A stretch of DNA of 64,000 nt from Begonia masoniana (GCA_022432975.1 CM039510.1:10738301-10802300), one strand, 5' to 3'. Shown: positions 35,977-47,700, counted from the first letter of the stretch. The notes: a model not told the origin generated them from the letters alone. Numbers and translations are program-made.

Positions 35977-37941
35977 TGTAATACCCCGAGTCTTCCGAAC
36001 CCAATTTGTTACCCATGACGTAGGACTGGACTAAGAAATTTTACGAAAAATTTTGACATTACTCTCAATAATAAAAATTTTATCTTTAAATCCTCGACCA
36101 TTCAACGGAAAATTCATTAAGTAAGTAACATTAACAAAAGATAGAATGTTAAAACATTTGGCTGAGGGAATTAAAAATCAAATAACATCTACCAGTCACA
36201 AACGACAAAATTTTCTTCTCGCATCTGCCGATCGCAAAACGACAAAACATAATTCCCACTTCTACCGATAGTAACAAACAACAACATCTACCGATTTTCA
36301 TGTGCATCACACGTGACTCATTAAATATTACCCGACAGAAGATTTCTACGGATAATAATAAATCGCATCTACCGATTATCATGTGCATCTCATGTGACTC
36401 ATTAAATATTACCTGACAGAAGACTTCTACCGATAATAATAAACAACATCACCGATTGAAATAAACATCATCTACCGATCACAAAACGACAAGACATAAT
36501 ACTCACTTCTATCGATAGTGAAAATCTACATCTACCGATTGAAATAAACATCATCTACCGATCACAAAACGACAAGACATAATACTCACTTCTACCGATA
36601 GTGAAAATCTACATCTACCGATTGACATGTGTATCCCACGTGACTCATTGAACATCGCCCGATAGAAGACTTCTACCGGTAGAAGACATCCTAACTTTTA
36701 TAGACTTTAACATGAACGATGTAAACTTGCACAATATAATCCATAGACTCATCCAAAATACGTGTAGCGAAAGACTTAAATAAAACAGATCATTCTATAT
36801 CCTCATAATTATCCTCAAACTTAGGAATTGAATCAGACAATTTCCAAAATCCGACGTTATAAGAAAAATCTCATCCTACTTAGTCTTACGTATTCATAAT
36901 CTTTACTAACATCTTAAGAGCAGTAACCAGGGGTTGTATACGCCTTCCAGCCACAAATTGTCACCCTGAGCACCATCCAACAACCAGTCCTAGACATCTT
37001 CATTGGGTTTGAAATCCTCACCAGATAATTCGTCACCTACATCATAAGGTTTAAACTATAAGCCTAATGCTTAGTAAGGAGTGTAATACTAACATGTATG
37101 CATGAATGCACAGTTGAAAGGAACACATTTTCATAATCATTTCTCGTCATATTCTTGTTCATATTCTTGTTCATGTTTTTGTTCATCGTTTACATCTTGT
37201 GGATTAAGGGAGGATTTGTGCCGAAAAGGGAGTTGACAGTGAAAGTGTACATAGTCCCTTGCGGGTCGTATTCATGGTCCTTCTTTTGGACAGTGACATA
37301 CGCCAAACCGCCCCCAACCCTCTCTTAATCCTTGTTACATAAGTTTCATGTTCATGTCTTGATCGTAAAGGAAAAACATGCACTTAAAATTTTTCATATG
37401 CTTGAAACTGAAACAATCGTGAAGCATGAGTATGAGCACTCTTATTTCATCGGACTAAAAGGACAGATCAATCATTCAACAATAAATCATGTTGCTAACT
37501 CACATATCATAACCAAATAGTCAATAACACAAATAGCTTTCGGACATCATAATCAACTTTAACTTAGTACACTTGTGATGTAGGGCCCTAAAGGCGGGGA
37601 ATCCTACTCACTCACTTACCTGGTTTCCTTAGCAAATTTGGGAACTTCTCTTCGGACCTTCTTCACCATAAACATTTCACATTACAGAATTAAATAAAAT
37701 CCTAAAAGTTCTAACCAAAAGTCATCCTAGAATCTAACCCATATATTTCTAAATCTTCTTAGTCGAGCACCTAGTGTGCGCAGATTAACTTCCAGAACCT
37801 AAAAATAACCAGATTCAACCAAGTAACTAACCACAGACTCCAAATGTCACTACTATTACTCAGCCATTGATGAATCTGAAACTACAAGTCTTAGCTGAAA
37901 ACAAAGCTCTAAGTAACTAACCAGCAACTACATTGTCTAAG
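35977..37941 (-). repeat. Shared/5' LTR of element B, left part
   Basis: Starts TGTAATACCCCGAG. It is interrupted after ctaag (37937-37941) by element C and continues at 63576. The unbroken sequence at 30031-30045 confirms the junction. The break is about 5 nt into putative intron 1. Contains GATGTAGGG near 37577 and its partner near 37035. Confidence 0.92.
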
Positions 37942-38189
37942 TGTAGCGTCACTAACACTGTGCCTAATTTTCCTGTATTATATTTTTATACTTACACTTA
38001 AATCTTTAAGCCTAGCATTTTAGCGGAAATAAAACTTTTAATGTCGGAATCGAAATCGAAATTGAAATCGATGTAGTCTATGTTTATAAACTATTTAAAA
38101 CAAAACTTAAAACAATTATAAAATAATTTAAAACAATTAAAAACTAAATAACAATCGGCGGAGAGCAAAATGGGACGTTTGTTCCTAAA

Positions 38190-38350
38190 AATGAGGGGCG
38201 ATCGATTGCCCATTTCGAGCGATCGATCGCCATATGCAAAAAAAAGAGGGGCGAACATTCGCCCCTCAAAACGGTGAATGATCGCCTCGTGATCGATCGC
38301 CTCGCGATCGATCGCCACACGCTCTGGAAATTTTCCAGAGCGTGGCGATC
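38190..38350. repeat. GATCGATCGCC palindrome cluster in C LTR
   Basis: Several GCGATCGATCGC-type palindromes plus two perfect hairpins: 38246-38267 (GAGGGGCGAA arms, 2-nt loop) and 38318-38344 (13-bp arms, CACGCTCTGGAAA, one central base). A similar cluster is at 51775-51960 in the 5' LTR, where the second hairpin has a substitution. Confidence 0.85.
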
Positions 38351-38633
38351 ACTTGGTGACCGATTGTAACACCCGACTTTAATTAAAATTTAAAATAACA
38401 GATAAATCTATTAAGTATAATCGATGAATGAAATTTTAGTATAATGTAGGTTAGGTTGAAGAATGAGTAAGTAAGGGCATAAGGGTAATTGGAAAATTTG
38501 AAAGTGGATAAGGTATTTAAGGCAAAAGTTTAGAGTAGCCGCCACCACTACTCATTTTCTTTCCCTTTCGGTCTTCAGCTCGAACGGCAGAAATCTCTAG
38601 GCGATTCTCCTGCCCGATTCTCCTTCAACCTAG

Positions 38634-39392
38634 GTAAGCCCTCCTTGTTTTCTTGCGATTTTAGTAGTTAGATAGCTGAAGGAGTACAATGTGAGGAGTT
38701 TTGAGAAATGTTGTGATTTAGAGTAGGTTCGGGCTGAGCGACTATTGAGAATACCTGAGTTGTGGGGTTTCAAATTTGGTTCCTCAAACTCCTGTATTGA
38801 TTCTGTGAAGTTTAGTGAAAGTTTGATATATGTACTATTATGATTTTAGGTGAGCGAGCTTCTGAAGTAGCATTTAGCCGAACGATTTCCAGGGAGCCAG
38901 GTAAGTAGAGTTTGTTTGTGCCTTCGGGCCTACATCACAAACAGTAGGATTTATGTATGTTTGTATGTTTATTTCCAGTTGTCATGCATCATGTTTTGAA
39001 AGATTACGAAAATGAATTTACATGAAACGCATGGTAAATGTGAGCAGGATGATCAAAACAACTGTTAAGGGGGATTAATCTGCCCCTTAATTGAGAACAG
39101 AGGATTGAGGTTTTGGGAAAAGTGATCCACTTCCCAATCCTACAGGGGGATCAGACCAGTTAACTGTTAAGGGAATTAATCCGCCCCTTAATTGAGATCA
39201 GAGGATGTATGCTTTGGGGGATGACTGATCCACTTTCCCATCGTACAGAGGGATCCACAGAGAACAAATTTGAATACAACTGCGATGAGAAAGTAGAGAT
39301 TGCATGTTTAGGGAAATTTTTGTTTCATTAATTCATTTCATTCAATGCTCTACTTGCTTAGCATTAGGCTAATAGATGAGTTTGTGATGTAG
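38634..39392 (+). other. Putative split leader in E LTR (51-nt micro-exon)
   Basis: Donor CTAG/GTAAGCC at 38634; acceptor GATTTTAG ending 38849; micro-exon 38850-38900 (51 nt) ending GCCAG; donor GTAAGTAG at 38901; hairpin TTAGCATTAGGCTAA at 39358-39372; acceptor GTGATGTAG ending 39392. CCTACATCACAAA (38929-38941) and TTTGTGATGTAGG (39381-39393) are perfect 13-nt reverse complements 440 nt apart. Intron 2 holds two copies of a CTGTTAAGGG...CAGGGGGATC tract. Confidence 0.62.
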
Positions 39393-39771
39393 GTGAAGAA
39401 GTTACTGAAGGTGTGTTTACCGACCAATAAGAGGACCAGGCTAGTTGGAGGAGCATTTTCAGGCATCGGTTTGGCCATCTGTTGAGGCGGTTTAATCCAT
39501 GGCTGCAGGTGTTGAGTTGGGAGTAACTAGTTCAGTATAGATGTTTCTTTTTCTGAAAATTTTATAATAGTAATGTTTTCAAAACTTTGAATACATTCTG
39601 AGAATCTTTGATATTAGTGTTCTGTTGGGTTTTGAAAATACTGTTTTCTACTGGATTTGAGTGATGCAATGATTTGATCTGTCTCTGATTGGGCTTAGTA
39701 AAATGCTTAAATCCTTTGATAGTCAGAGCTTTCTTGGAATACAGCAGAATTGCTGTTCTGAAGTCTATCGG

Positions 39772-40240
39772 CAGATGTTGGATGAAGGAGTCATCCGGCT
39801 GACGTCATCGGTAGATGAAAGTGGTAAGTCTTGTCGTCTAGCGATCGGCAGATGTTGGATGAAGGAGTCATCCGGCTGACGTCATCGGTAGATGAAAGTG
39901 GTAAGTTCTGTCGTCTAGCGATCCGCAGATGTTGGATGAAGGAGTCATCCGGCTGACGTCATCGGTAGATGAAAATGGTAAGTTTTGTCGTCTAGCGATC
40001 GGCAGATGTTGGATGAAGGAGTCATCCGGCTGACGTCATCGGTAGATATAAGTTGCAAGTTGTCGTCTAGTGATCGGCAGATGCTGGAGGAAGGAATCCC
40101 CCGGCTGACGTCATCGGTAGATGTAAGTAGCAAGTTTTGTCGCCTAGTTATCGGTAGATGCAGTCTACCGAGAGTTGTCCTGTTTGTATATCTTCCGGCT
40201 GACGTCATCGGAAGATGTAGGTAGTGTTTGTCGTTTTGTG
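39772..40240 (+). repeat. About 77-bp TGACGTCATCGGTAGATG tandem array in E
   Basis: Five clear units and degenerate ones, each with CGGCAGATGTTGGATGAAGGA, CATCCGGCTGACGTCATC and GGTAGATG. Open frames on both strands are translated repeats. It lies downstream of the putative split leader, in U5. Confidence 0.9.
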
Positions 40241-40624
40241 ACCGGTTGATATAACCGAAGTTTTGTTGTTTGTCATCGGTAGAGGCCTCCTATTTTCTAT
40301 TTCTGTTTCTTGTGTTGACCTTGTCGTCGGCAGATGTGTTTGACTTCTGCAATTTCATGGGTATTCCACATTTTTAAAGCTTTATATTTTTGGCCCATTA
40401 TTCTTAACACTCCCAACAATTATTTTAAAATGTTTTCACAGATTATTTAACTTCATTGATGTTCGATTGATTTTCGCTGCAAGTTTTAAAATACATCGAG
40501 TTTTAGAAAATGTCAAATTTTGACTGTCGAGTGAAATATTTTTAAATTTAGTATCAAGTCGTCATGGTTCGGTTCAGTGTGTTGAGTAGCAAACCGAGTT
40601 TAGATAACTCGGGGCGTTACAAGT

Positions 40625-40637
40625 TGGTATCAGAGCC
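40625..40637 (+). other. Primer binding site, element E
   Basis: TGGTATCAGAGCC, three bases after the LTR. Confidence 0.9.
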
Positions 40638-40776
40638 ATTTGGTTAAACCGTTCAAAGAATTACTCAACAGAGCCGATCGTTGCATGGAAGTACTCCAAC
40701 AACTGTAAGTGTTTATGTTAGTTTTAGTTACTAGATATTTATGAGAATAGTTAACCTTTTACAGGACTATAGTAAA

Positions 40777-40923
40777 ATGTCCAGACGACCAGGGAGACCT
40801 AGAGTACAGAGGGAGACGCCAAACCCGGAAAGTACTGAGAATTCTGGTGTGATCAGGCAGCTGACAGACTTGGTACGTCAGCAATCTGATATGATGCGCC
40901 AGCAGTCCGATAATCTGATATGA
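40777..40923 (+). pseudogene. Element E gag, N-terminal remnant
   Basis: Starts MSRRPGRPRVQRE and runs through VIRQLTDLVRQQSDMMRQQSD, the charged, Gln-rich N-terminus typical of these gags. It ends at the deletion junction. No other part of E's coding region remains. Confidence 0.75.
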
Positions 40924-42470
40924 TGCACCATACAGACAATCTATGAGATAAAAATCTCAGCAAGCTCTATGTAAATGCAAGTGCATGCTGTGCATATGAG
41001 TTCATAAATCATGCAACATTTTCTTATCTTTACAAAGGTTGTCATCGAGATCTCAACCCCCTAAATAGAGAGGGCATATCCTGCGGTTGGACTACCCTTT
41101 CCACCTAGAGGAGGGGGGGTACACGCTTGCAACACGCACAGCCGTGCCAGAGCCCCACCTCGAATGACCATAATTATACATCGATCCATATTAGATGTGG
41201 TATTGTGACAGACCCGTAATCGATCCACACAATAGATCAATAGCCCCCTTTCAGGCCACATCGCCATTTTCTTTAAAACACAGTGCGGAAATTCATTTCA
41301 TGCTCTTTTAAAATACATGATGCATGAACAATTTATAACATAATTTAAACATGCATCATACGTACCATCAAGACAATAAAAGCAATTACAAACATAACCT
41401 ATAAAACAACTAAACATAACTACCCAACCAAAGCAATGTAAACAAACGCGTCACCAAAACTCCTATAGACGACTTCGACGTACGGTGTAGGCCAATAGGC
41501 AAGAGTAAGTAACGAGAACTCACCTCGTGTCCGTTGAAATCCAAGCTCCGTCCACGAGCGTTGTTCACCTAAGGCAAATTTCACAGTTTTGTTGTTAAAA
41601 CGAGTTTAAACTATTAAACGTCCAAATTTAATGAAACCTTAACTAAGGAAATTCCTTAAAGCCCTAATTTGATTCATCGAAGCATTTTATCGAGCATTCC
41701 ACGCTCGATACCTCAAAATTTCCATTAACGAGTTTTTTTCCGAAAACCCCCAAAATTCTCAAACTTTAACATTTCTCATAAATCGACTTAACTTCGTCTA
41801 ATAACGTTCAATACGTCCATTATATTCACAACTAAGGTAAACCTATCGATTTCTAGCCCTAAACTACGTTTTTCACAAAACCCTAAACGAACCCTAATCG
41901 TTTAAACTCTGTAAAAACTGAAATAAACTTTGATAAAACCTTAGAATCGTACCTAGGGTCGAGTTTGGAGAAATGGTCGTCGGAAATGGAGGTCGCCGTG
42001 AGAGAATGCCGGAGGAAGGAGAATCGCAGGGAGAAGAAAATGAAGCCGTGATGAAGAAGAAAGTTTTCAATAATTTTATAATATTGACTTGGCAAATTAC
42101 TATTTTGCTCTTCCTTTGATTTTCTATTTGTTTCGTCCTTCATTTCGTTAATTGTTTAACGATTCGGTTTCTCCAAATCTCCTTATTTCGCCAATAAATC
42201 CAACTTATTACTAGGGTTCTATTAAAACTGTCCGTTCGCAATTCGGACATCGTTTACTATTTTTACCAATGTATCCTTTATATTACGATAAGCGTAATTT
42301 TCGTAAAATTAGCGTTAAGCTCCTAAAATTCCTAGAATTTATCTCAAAATCCTTATGAATTATTAGGATCATAATAACGCTTTCTTTTCACAAAATATAC
42401 TTGATTTGACATATTTACAAAAATATCATTTACATTAAAATACTAATATTCCATATAGTCGGGTATTACA

Positions 42471-42483
42471 ATCCATCCACCTT
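42471..42483 (-). other. Polypurine tract of element C
   Basis: Minus strand AAGGTGGATGGAT next to the LTR start TGTAATACCC. Confidence 0.8.
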
Positions 42484-42509
42484 ATTTAAATTTTGTCCTC
42501 AAAATTTGA

Positions 42510-45500
42510 CTATACAAATAACTCAGGATACTTAGCCATCATATCCTGCTGTCGCTCCCAAGTCGCTTTTTCAACCTCGTGGTTCCGTCATAGGACTTTA
42601 GCTAGCGGAATCTCTTTGTTGCGCAATACTTTGATCGAAGACTCCAAAATACGTACAGGTTTCTCCACATAAGTCAAAGTAGGCTGTACCTCGATGTCTC
42701 TCTCCTCCACAATATGCGATGGATCGCGCAAACATTTTCGAAGCATAGGCACATGAAATACATCCAGGATGCCTTCCATTGAAGCCGGAAGCTATAGTAG
42801 ATAGGCCATCTTCCCGACCTTCTTCAAAATAGGAAATGGCCCCACATAACGAGGGTTTAACTTGCCCTTCCTTCCGAATCGCATCACACCTTTAAACGGA
42901 GAAACTTTCAAATAAACCTCGTCACCTTCTTCAAATTCCAGTTCTCTTCATCTTGTGTCAGCATTGCTCTTCTGTCGACTCTGAGCTATCTCGATACGCT
43001 GTTGAATAATGGCAATCTTCTTTGCCGTTTGCTGTAGAATCTCAGGACCAACGATACTGGCTTCACCAACCTCGTCTCAATATAACGGAGATCTACACTT
43101 TCGACCATACAAAGCTTCATATGGAGCCATACCAATGGTAGCCTGGAAGCGGTTGTTGTAAGAGAACTCTAATAGTGGCAAATATCTGTTCCACGAGCCC
43201 TGAAATTCCAGCACACAAGCTCTTAGCATATCCTCCAGAATCTAATTTGTCCTCTCAGTCTGTCCATCAGTCTGAGGATGAAAGGCTGTGCTGAAATTAA
43301 GCTTAGTCCCCATAGCTTTGTGCAGACTCTTCCAGAACTTCGATGTAAATCTCGGATCTCTGTCTGAGACAATCAAAACTGGTACTCCGTGCATTCTCAT
43401 AATTTCCTGCACATAAAGCTCGGCGAGCTGTCCATCGAAGACGTCATCTTTACAGATAAGAAGTGGGCCGACTTTGTCAATCGGTCCACGATCACCCAAA
43501 TGCCATCATGGCCCTTCGTCGTCCTCGGGAGCCCCACAATAAAATCCATGGATATCTGCTCCCATTTTCACTCCGGAATAGGCAGCGGCTGTAGTGTTCC
43601 GGGCGGCCTCTGGTGTTCTGCTTTCACCTGTTGACAAACTAAACAGGTTTCGACATATTTGGCGACCGCTCTTTTCATGTTCGGCCACTAGAAATGTTGC
43701 TTTAAGTCCCAGTTCATCTTGGTACTTCCCGGGTGCACAGAATATGCTGAAGAATATGCCTCGGCCAATATCTCCTTCTTTAGCTCCTCGTTGTTAGGCA
43801 CGTACCACCTATGCCTGAACTTCATAATACCATCATCTGTCAAGTTAAACTCAGACATGTCTCCAGATATCAAACTCAATCGAAGCTCTTCACACTCCAT
43901 ATCATTCTGCTGAGCTTCACGTATCTTATCCAAAATAGTCGGCCTGAGAAAAATGTTGGTGAGCATAGTGGACAACTCTGCCACTATATCCACATCGAAC
44001 CTCTCAATCTCAGACCGCAATTTAACTGACAATGCTGCAAGTGAAGGCTGACTCGCAGAAGGCACTAGGCTCAGTGCATCAGCAACCGTATTCGCCTTTC
44101 CTTGGTGGTATTAATATCAAAATCGTAGTCTTTCACGAACTCCAGCCACCTTCTTTGTCGCATATTAAGTTCCTTCTGTGCAAATAAGTACTTCAAGCTT
44201 TTGTGGTCAGAAAATATCTCGCACTGCTGCCCATATAAATAATGCCTCCAAATCTTCAGTGCGAAGACCACCGCTGCTAATTCCAGATCATGCGTAGGAT
44301 AATTCTGCTCATACGGCTTTAATTGTCGAGAAGCATACGCGATAACCTTTCCTTCCTGCATCAATACACAACCGAGTCAAACTCCAGACGCATCACAATA
44401 AATACTAAATTTGTCACCTTCAACAGGTAGTGTCAGTACTGGAGCTGTGGTCAACTTCTGCTTCAACTCCATAAAACTGTCATCACAAGCAGCCAACCAA
44501 ACAAACTTCTCGTTCTTCCGAGTCAAACGTGAAAGAGGAACTGCAATCTTCGAAAATCCCTCTATGAACTTTTGATAATAACCAGCCAATCCGAGAAATC
44601 CTCGAACCTCTCGCACGTTCTTAGGCTGTGGCCAATCTCTGACAACCTGAATTTTGCTCGGATCCACAGAAACCCCTTCTTCTGATATAATATGGCCGAG
44701 AAAACTTACTTTATCCAACCAAAGCTCGCATTTGGAGAACTTTGGATATAGCTGGTGTTGTTGCAAAATTCCAAGAACAATCCTCAATTGCTCTTCATGC
44801 TCTTCCTTCGTCTTAGAATAAATCAATATATCCTCAATGAACACCACAACGAACTTGTCCAGAAAATCCTTAAATACACGGTTCATCAGGTCCATAAACG
44901 CTGTAGGGGCATTAGTAAGTCCAAATGACATAACTAGGAACTCATAATGCCCATACCTCGTTCGGAATGCTGTTTTCTGAATATCTTCCTTCCGGACCTT
45001 CAACAGGTAATAACCCGAGCGTAGGTCAATCCTGGAAAATACTCGGGCATCTTGCAGTTGGTCAAATAAGTCATCGATCCGAGGCAATTGATACTTATTC
45101 TTCACTGTGACCTTATTCAGCTCCCTATAATCCACGCACATCCTGAGAGTCCCGTCTTTCTTCTTGACGAATAGAACGGGCGCACCCTAGGGTGAAAAGC
45201 TGGGTCGGATGAAACCCTTATCCAATAACTCCTCTAGCTGAGTTTTCAACTCTCTCAATTCAGCAGGCGCCAATCTGTACAGATTCTTATACACTGGTGC
45301 GGAGCTAGGATATACATCAATAACGAATTCGATCTCCCTGTCCGGTGGTAATCCGGGAAGATCATCAAGGAATATCTCAGAGAATTCTCTGACTATAGGA
45401 ATGTCGCTCGGCTTTACTTCGCTGAGCAACTGAATATCAATTACTGTGGCCAAATAAATAGAGCACTCACCTTTGAACTGCTCGTTGACCCTCATGGAAT

Positions 45501-45534
45501 AAGAAACAGGCGGTCCACTCCATCTTTTCATCGC
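42510..45534 (-). pseudogene. Element C pol: RT to chromodomain (broken)
   Basis: The stretch before RT ([18 protein letters not shown]) ends at a TAG near 45187 where Trp of SPWGAP is usual. RT then has [10 protein letters not shown] and MSFGLTNAP, but FIEDILIYS at the active box (YIDD/FIDD in the family), so a catalytic Asp is Glu. A TGA near 44377 and frame breaks interrupt RNase H ([30 protein letters not shown]). Integrase pieces are [23 protein letters not shown] and [11 protein letters not shown], with stops. The C-terminus keeps VFHVPMLRKCLRDP, KYPELFV and a stop at 42510. Non-functional chromovirus pol. Confidence 0.87.
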
Positions 45535-46687
45535 CTAATAAGAAAACTCGACTTTACCTGGGGGTCGAAATGTCACAATCCCGGGAAAATCGATGGTGGC
45601 GTAGTGCGGTGATAGCCAGTCGATCCCTAAGATCAGATCGTAGATCTCTATGTCCATAACAATCAGGCGAGCATAGAGGGTTTTGTTCCCAACTGAGACA
45701 ATATTGCCCTGAACGATCTGACCTGACTGCATACGCTCTCCTGAAGGTAGCATCACACTGTATTCGCATTCTACTAACTCAGGCACAAGCTTCAATCTAG
45801 ATACGTAGGCAGTGGAAAAAAAAGAATGCGTAGCCCCCGTGTTTATCAAAGAAAACATTGCCACTCCCATAATTAAAATAGTACCTGCTATCACGGAAGG
45901 CTGAGTCTCGTCATCGACGTCACCAGGCTCGATAAATGCAAAAATTATCGGCATAATCCTTCTATGGTCTGTGCCTGGCTGCTCACGGCCCTGCTTTGGG
46001 CAGTCTTTAATGTAGTGGCCAACTTCTCCACATCTAAAGCATTTATTCGTGCCTATCCGGCACTCGCCACTATGTTCTTTCATGCACTTGGGGCACCATG
46101 GCATTTGAGAAGCCCCCTGTACCTGCTTCCCTTTGCCTCGATCGTTACCTCCCTCTAAAGGCCTCTTAACGCCTAGTTGTTGTTGTTGTTGCTGTCCTCT
46201 CGGGTGCCAGCCCTTATTTCTGACCTGAGGGTGGATCTCTCGAAAGAAGCCCCTAGCTGGCTCCCTCAGTTTAACTGAACTCTGGTCAACGACCTCAATC
46301 TCAAATGCTCTGGTCACAATCTCGTCATAGGATACATTCTGTAACCCTGATATGGTAAGGCTCTTTCGAATCTCTTGACCAAGTCCCTGTACAAATCGGC
46401 GTACCTTGTCCTCATTGACACTAACTTGACGTGGCGTGAATCGTGACAGTGCCTCAAACCTTCTCACGTACTCGGCAATCGAACCAACTTGTCGCAACTG
46501 CATAAATTCAACCATCTTCGTCTCTCGTAGTGTAGGCTGAAATATTTATCGTAAAACATCATTTTGAAGCGCTCCCAATTCATAATCGTCACATCGGTGG
46601 TTGCCTTGACAGAATCCCACCAGAATCGGGCATCCAGCGCTAAATGGTAGCTAACCAATGCAACCTTCTCTCCGTCTTCAATGCTCG
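45535..46687 (-). pseudogene. Element C gag 3' part and protease
   Basis: Continues the gag from 51069-51371 after solo LTR F. SIEDGEKVALVSYHLALDA and FWWDSVKATT are followed by a frameshift near 46520. Then come VEFMQLRQVGSIAEYVRRFE, a Gln run and the knuckle CFRCGEVGHYIKDC (intact). Protease reads FSLINTGATHSF: the catalytic Asp of DTGA is Asn, which should abolish activity. A stop lies at 45535. Confidence 0.87.
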
Positions 46688-46984
46688 TGTAACGCCCCGA
46701 GCTTTCTAAACTCAGTTCGTTACTCATAAACACGAACATAACTAAGTAATTTTGGACCAAACTTAAAATTTCACTTGAAAGTCAAAACTCGATGTTCACT
46801 GAAACCACAACGTTACAATTCACAGCGGAAAATCATTTGAAAACAAGCAGAGATTAAACGGGGTTGTAAATCAATATCTGGAAATATCAATTGAAATAGT
46901 AGATATTGGTTCGACCAAGACTTAAGTGTGGAAACGTGAAAATTATAAAAGGTCAAACGTATCTGCCGCTAGACGAGGTCAACA

Positions 46985-47238
46985 AAAAAAGAAATAAACT
47001 GAAGACTTCCACCGATGACGTCAGCCGGAAGAATCACTCTTCCAACTTAAGCCGATTGCAAAACGACAAGTTTTGCTACTCGCATCTACCGATGACGTCA
47101 GCCAGATGATTCGTTCATCTAGCCTCTGCCGATCACAAGATGACAAATCTTCCACTACATCATCCGATAGATTTAATACCCGACATCCACCGATCACTAA
47201 ACGACAAAACTTCTACTACATCACCGGTGGATGAATAT
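46985..47238 (-). repeat. TGACGTCA/CATCTACCGATGACG modules in F
   Basis: Modules such as TTCCACCGATGACGTCAGCC and CATCTACCGATGACGTCAGC, the reverse of the E array, running into the gap. Confidence 0.8.
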
Positions 47239-47338
47239 NNNNNNNNNNNNNNNNNNNNNNNNNNNNNNNNNNNNNNNNNNNNNNNNNNNNNNNNNNNNNN
47301 NNNNNNNNNNNNNNNNNNNNNNNNNNNNNNNNNNNNNN
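47239..47338. other. Assembly gap (100 N)
   Basis: Exactly 100 unknown bases of unknown true length, falling in the tandem modules of LTR F. Confidence 0.99.
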
Positions 47339-47700
47339 AGTAATTCCTCCGAAATCTGGATACTTTTGAACTTAGATTCTTGCTAGTGGCTTATCATGTC
47401 AATAGCGTTAGGCCTCAATAGGACTGACTCTCTACACATTTACTTTGTTTCCCCTTGTATGAATTGGGCCAGTGGAGTACCCAATGATCTAAAGAACTAA
47501 GATTAACTCTTCTTTTTTCTTGTTCCAAGCTCCGTGCTGTTAGATATGCACAATGTTCGGTAGGAATTCAAAGAGAAAGCAATTATTTATTTCACTGCGA
47601 GAAGAAATTAAAGGTGTTTCTAAAATGTGAACCATTCTCTTGCAGCAAAATGAAAGAGGAAGTAACTTGCTGTGTTAAAATTTTTTTTTTTTTTTTTTAA
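47339..47700. other. Unrecognised segment ending in poly-T
   Basis: Not similar to any LTR in the window. The plus strand contains an open stretch of about 55 codons (47528-47690, including VRYAQCSVGIQRESNYLFHC) with no upstream start, then 18 T. LTR F sequence returns just after (AAAGTGGGAAG). It could be a host gene fragment, an insert whose left end is in the gap, or a mis-join. No function assigned. Confidence 0.45.

Larger units (their letters stand above)
28059..37941 (-). mobile_element. Element B, Ty3/gypsy chromovirus (part of a tandem element)
   Basis: Minus strand: 3' LTR 28059-30378, pol 30420-34800, gag to 35814, primer site 35961-35972, 5' LTR from 35977. That LTR is split at 37941 by element C and resumes at 63571-63916. 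There it runs directly into a polypurine tract and the pol end of another copy instead of flanking DNA. B disrupts the copia integrase at 28058. Gag-pol is broken by stops, frameshifts and a 988-bp insert. Confidence 0.9.
38365..40621 (+). repeat. 5' LTR of element E
   Basis: 2,257 bp, TGTAACACCCGAC...CTCGGGGCGTTACA. A TATTTAAGG box at about 38512 is followed by a pyrimidine-rich first exon. Solo LTR F is the same family in reverse. Confidence 0.92.
38365..40928 (+). mobile_element. Element E, truncated gypsy element
   Basis: Plus strand: complete 5' LTR (38365-40621), primer site and the first 49 gag codons, then an abrupt return to C's LTR at about 40926 within the shared bases CACCATAC (compare 52543-52550). 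A deletion at microhomology removed the rest of E, including its 3' LTR. Confidence 0.88.
37942..42470 (-). repeat. 3' LTR of element C, interrupted by E
   Basis: Plus-strand TGTAGCGTCACTAAC...GTCGGGTATTACA. Element E enters after ccgat (38360-38364). The roughly 590 bp present at about 51957-52545 of the 5' LTR are missing, so a deletion removed E's 3' part and this LTR stretch together. Confidence 0.9.
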
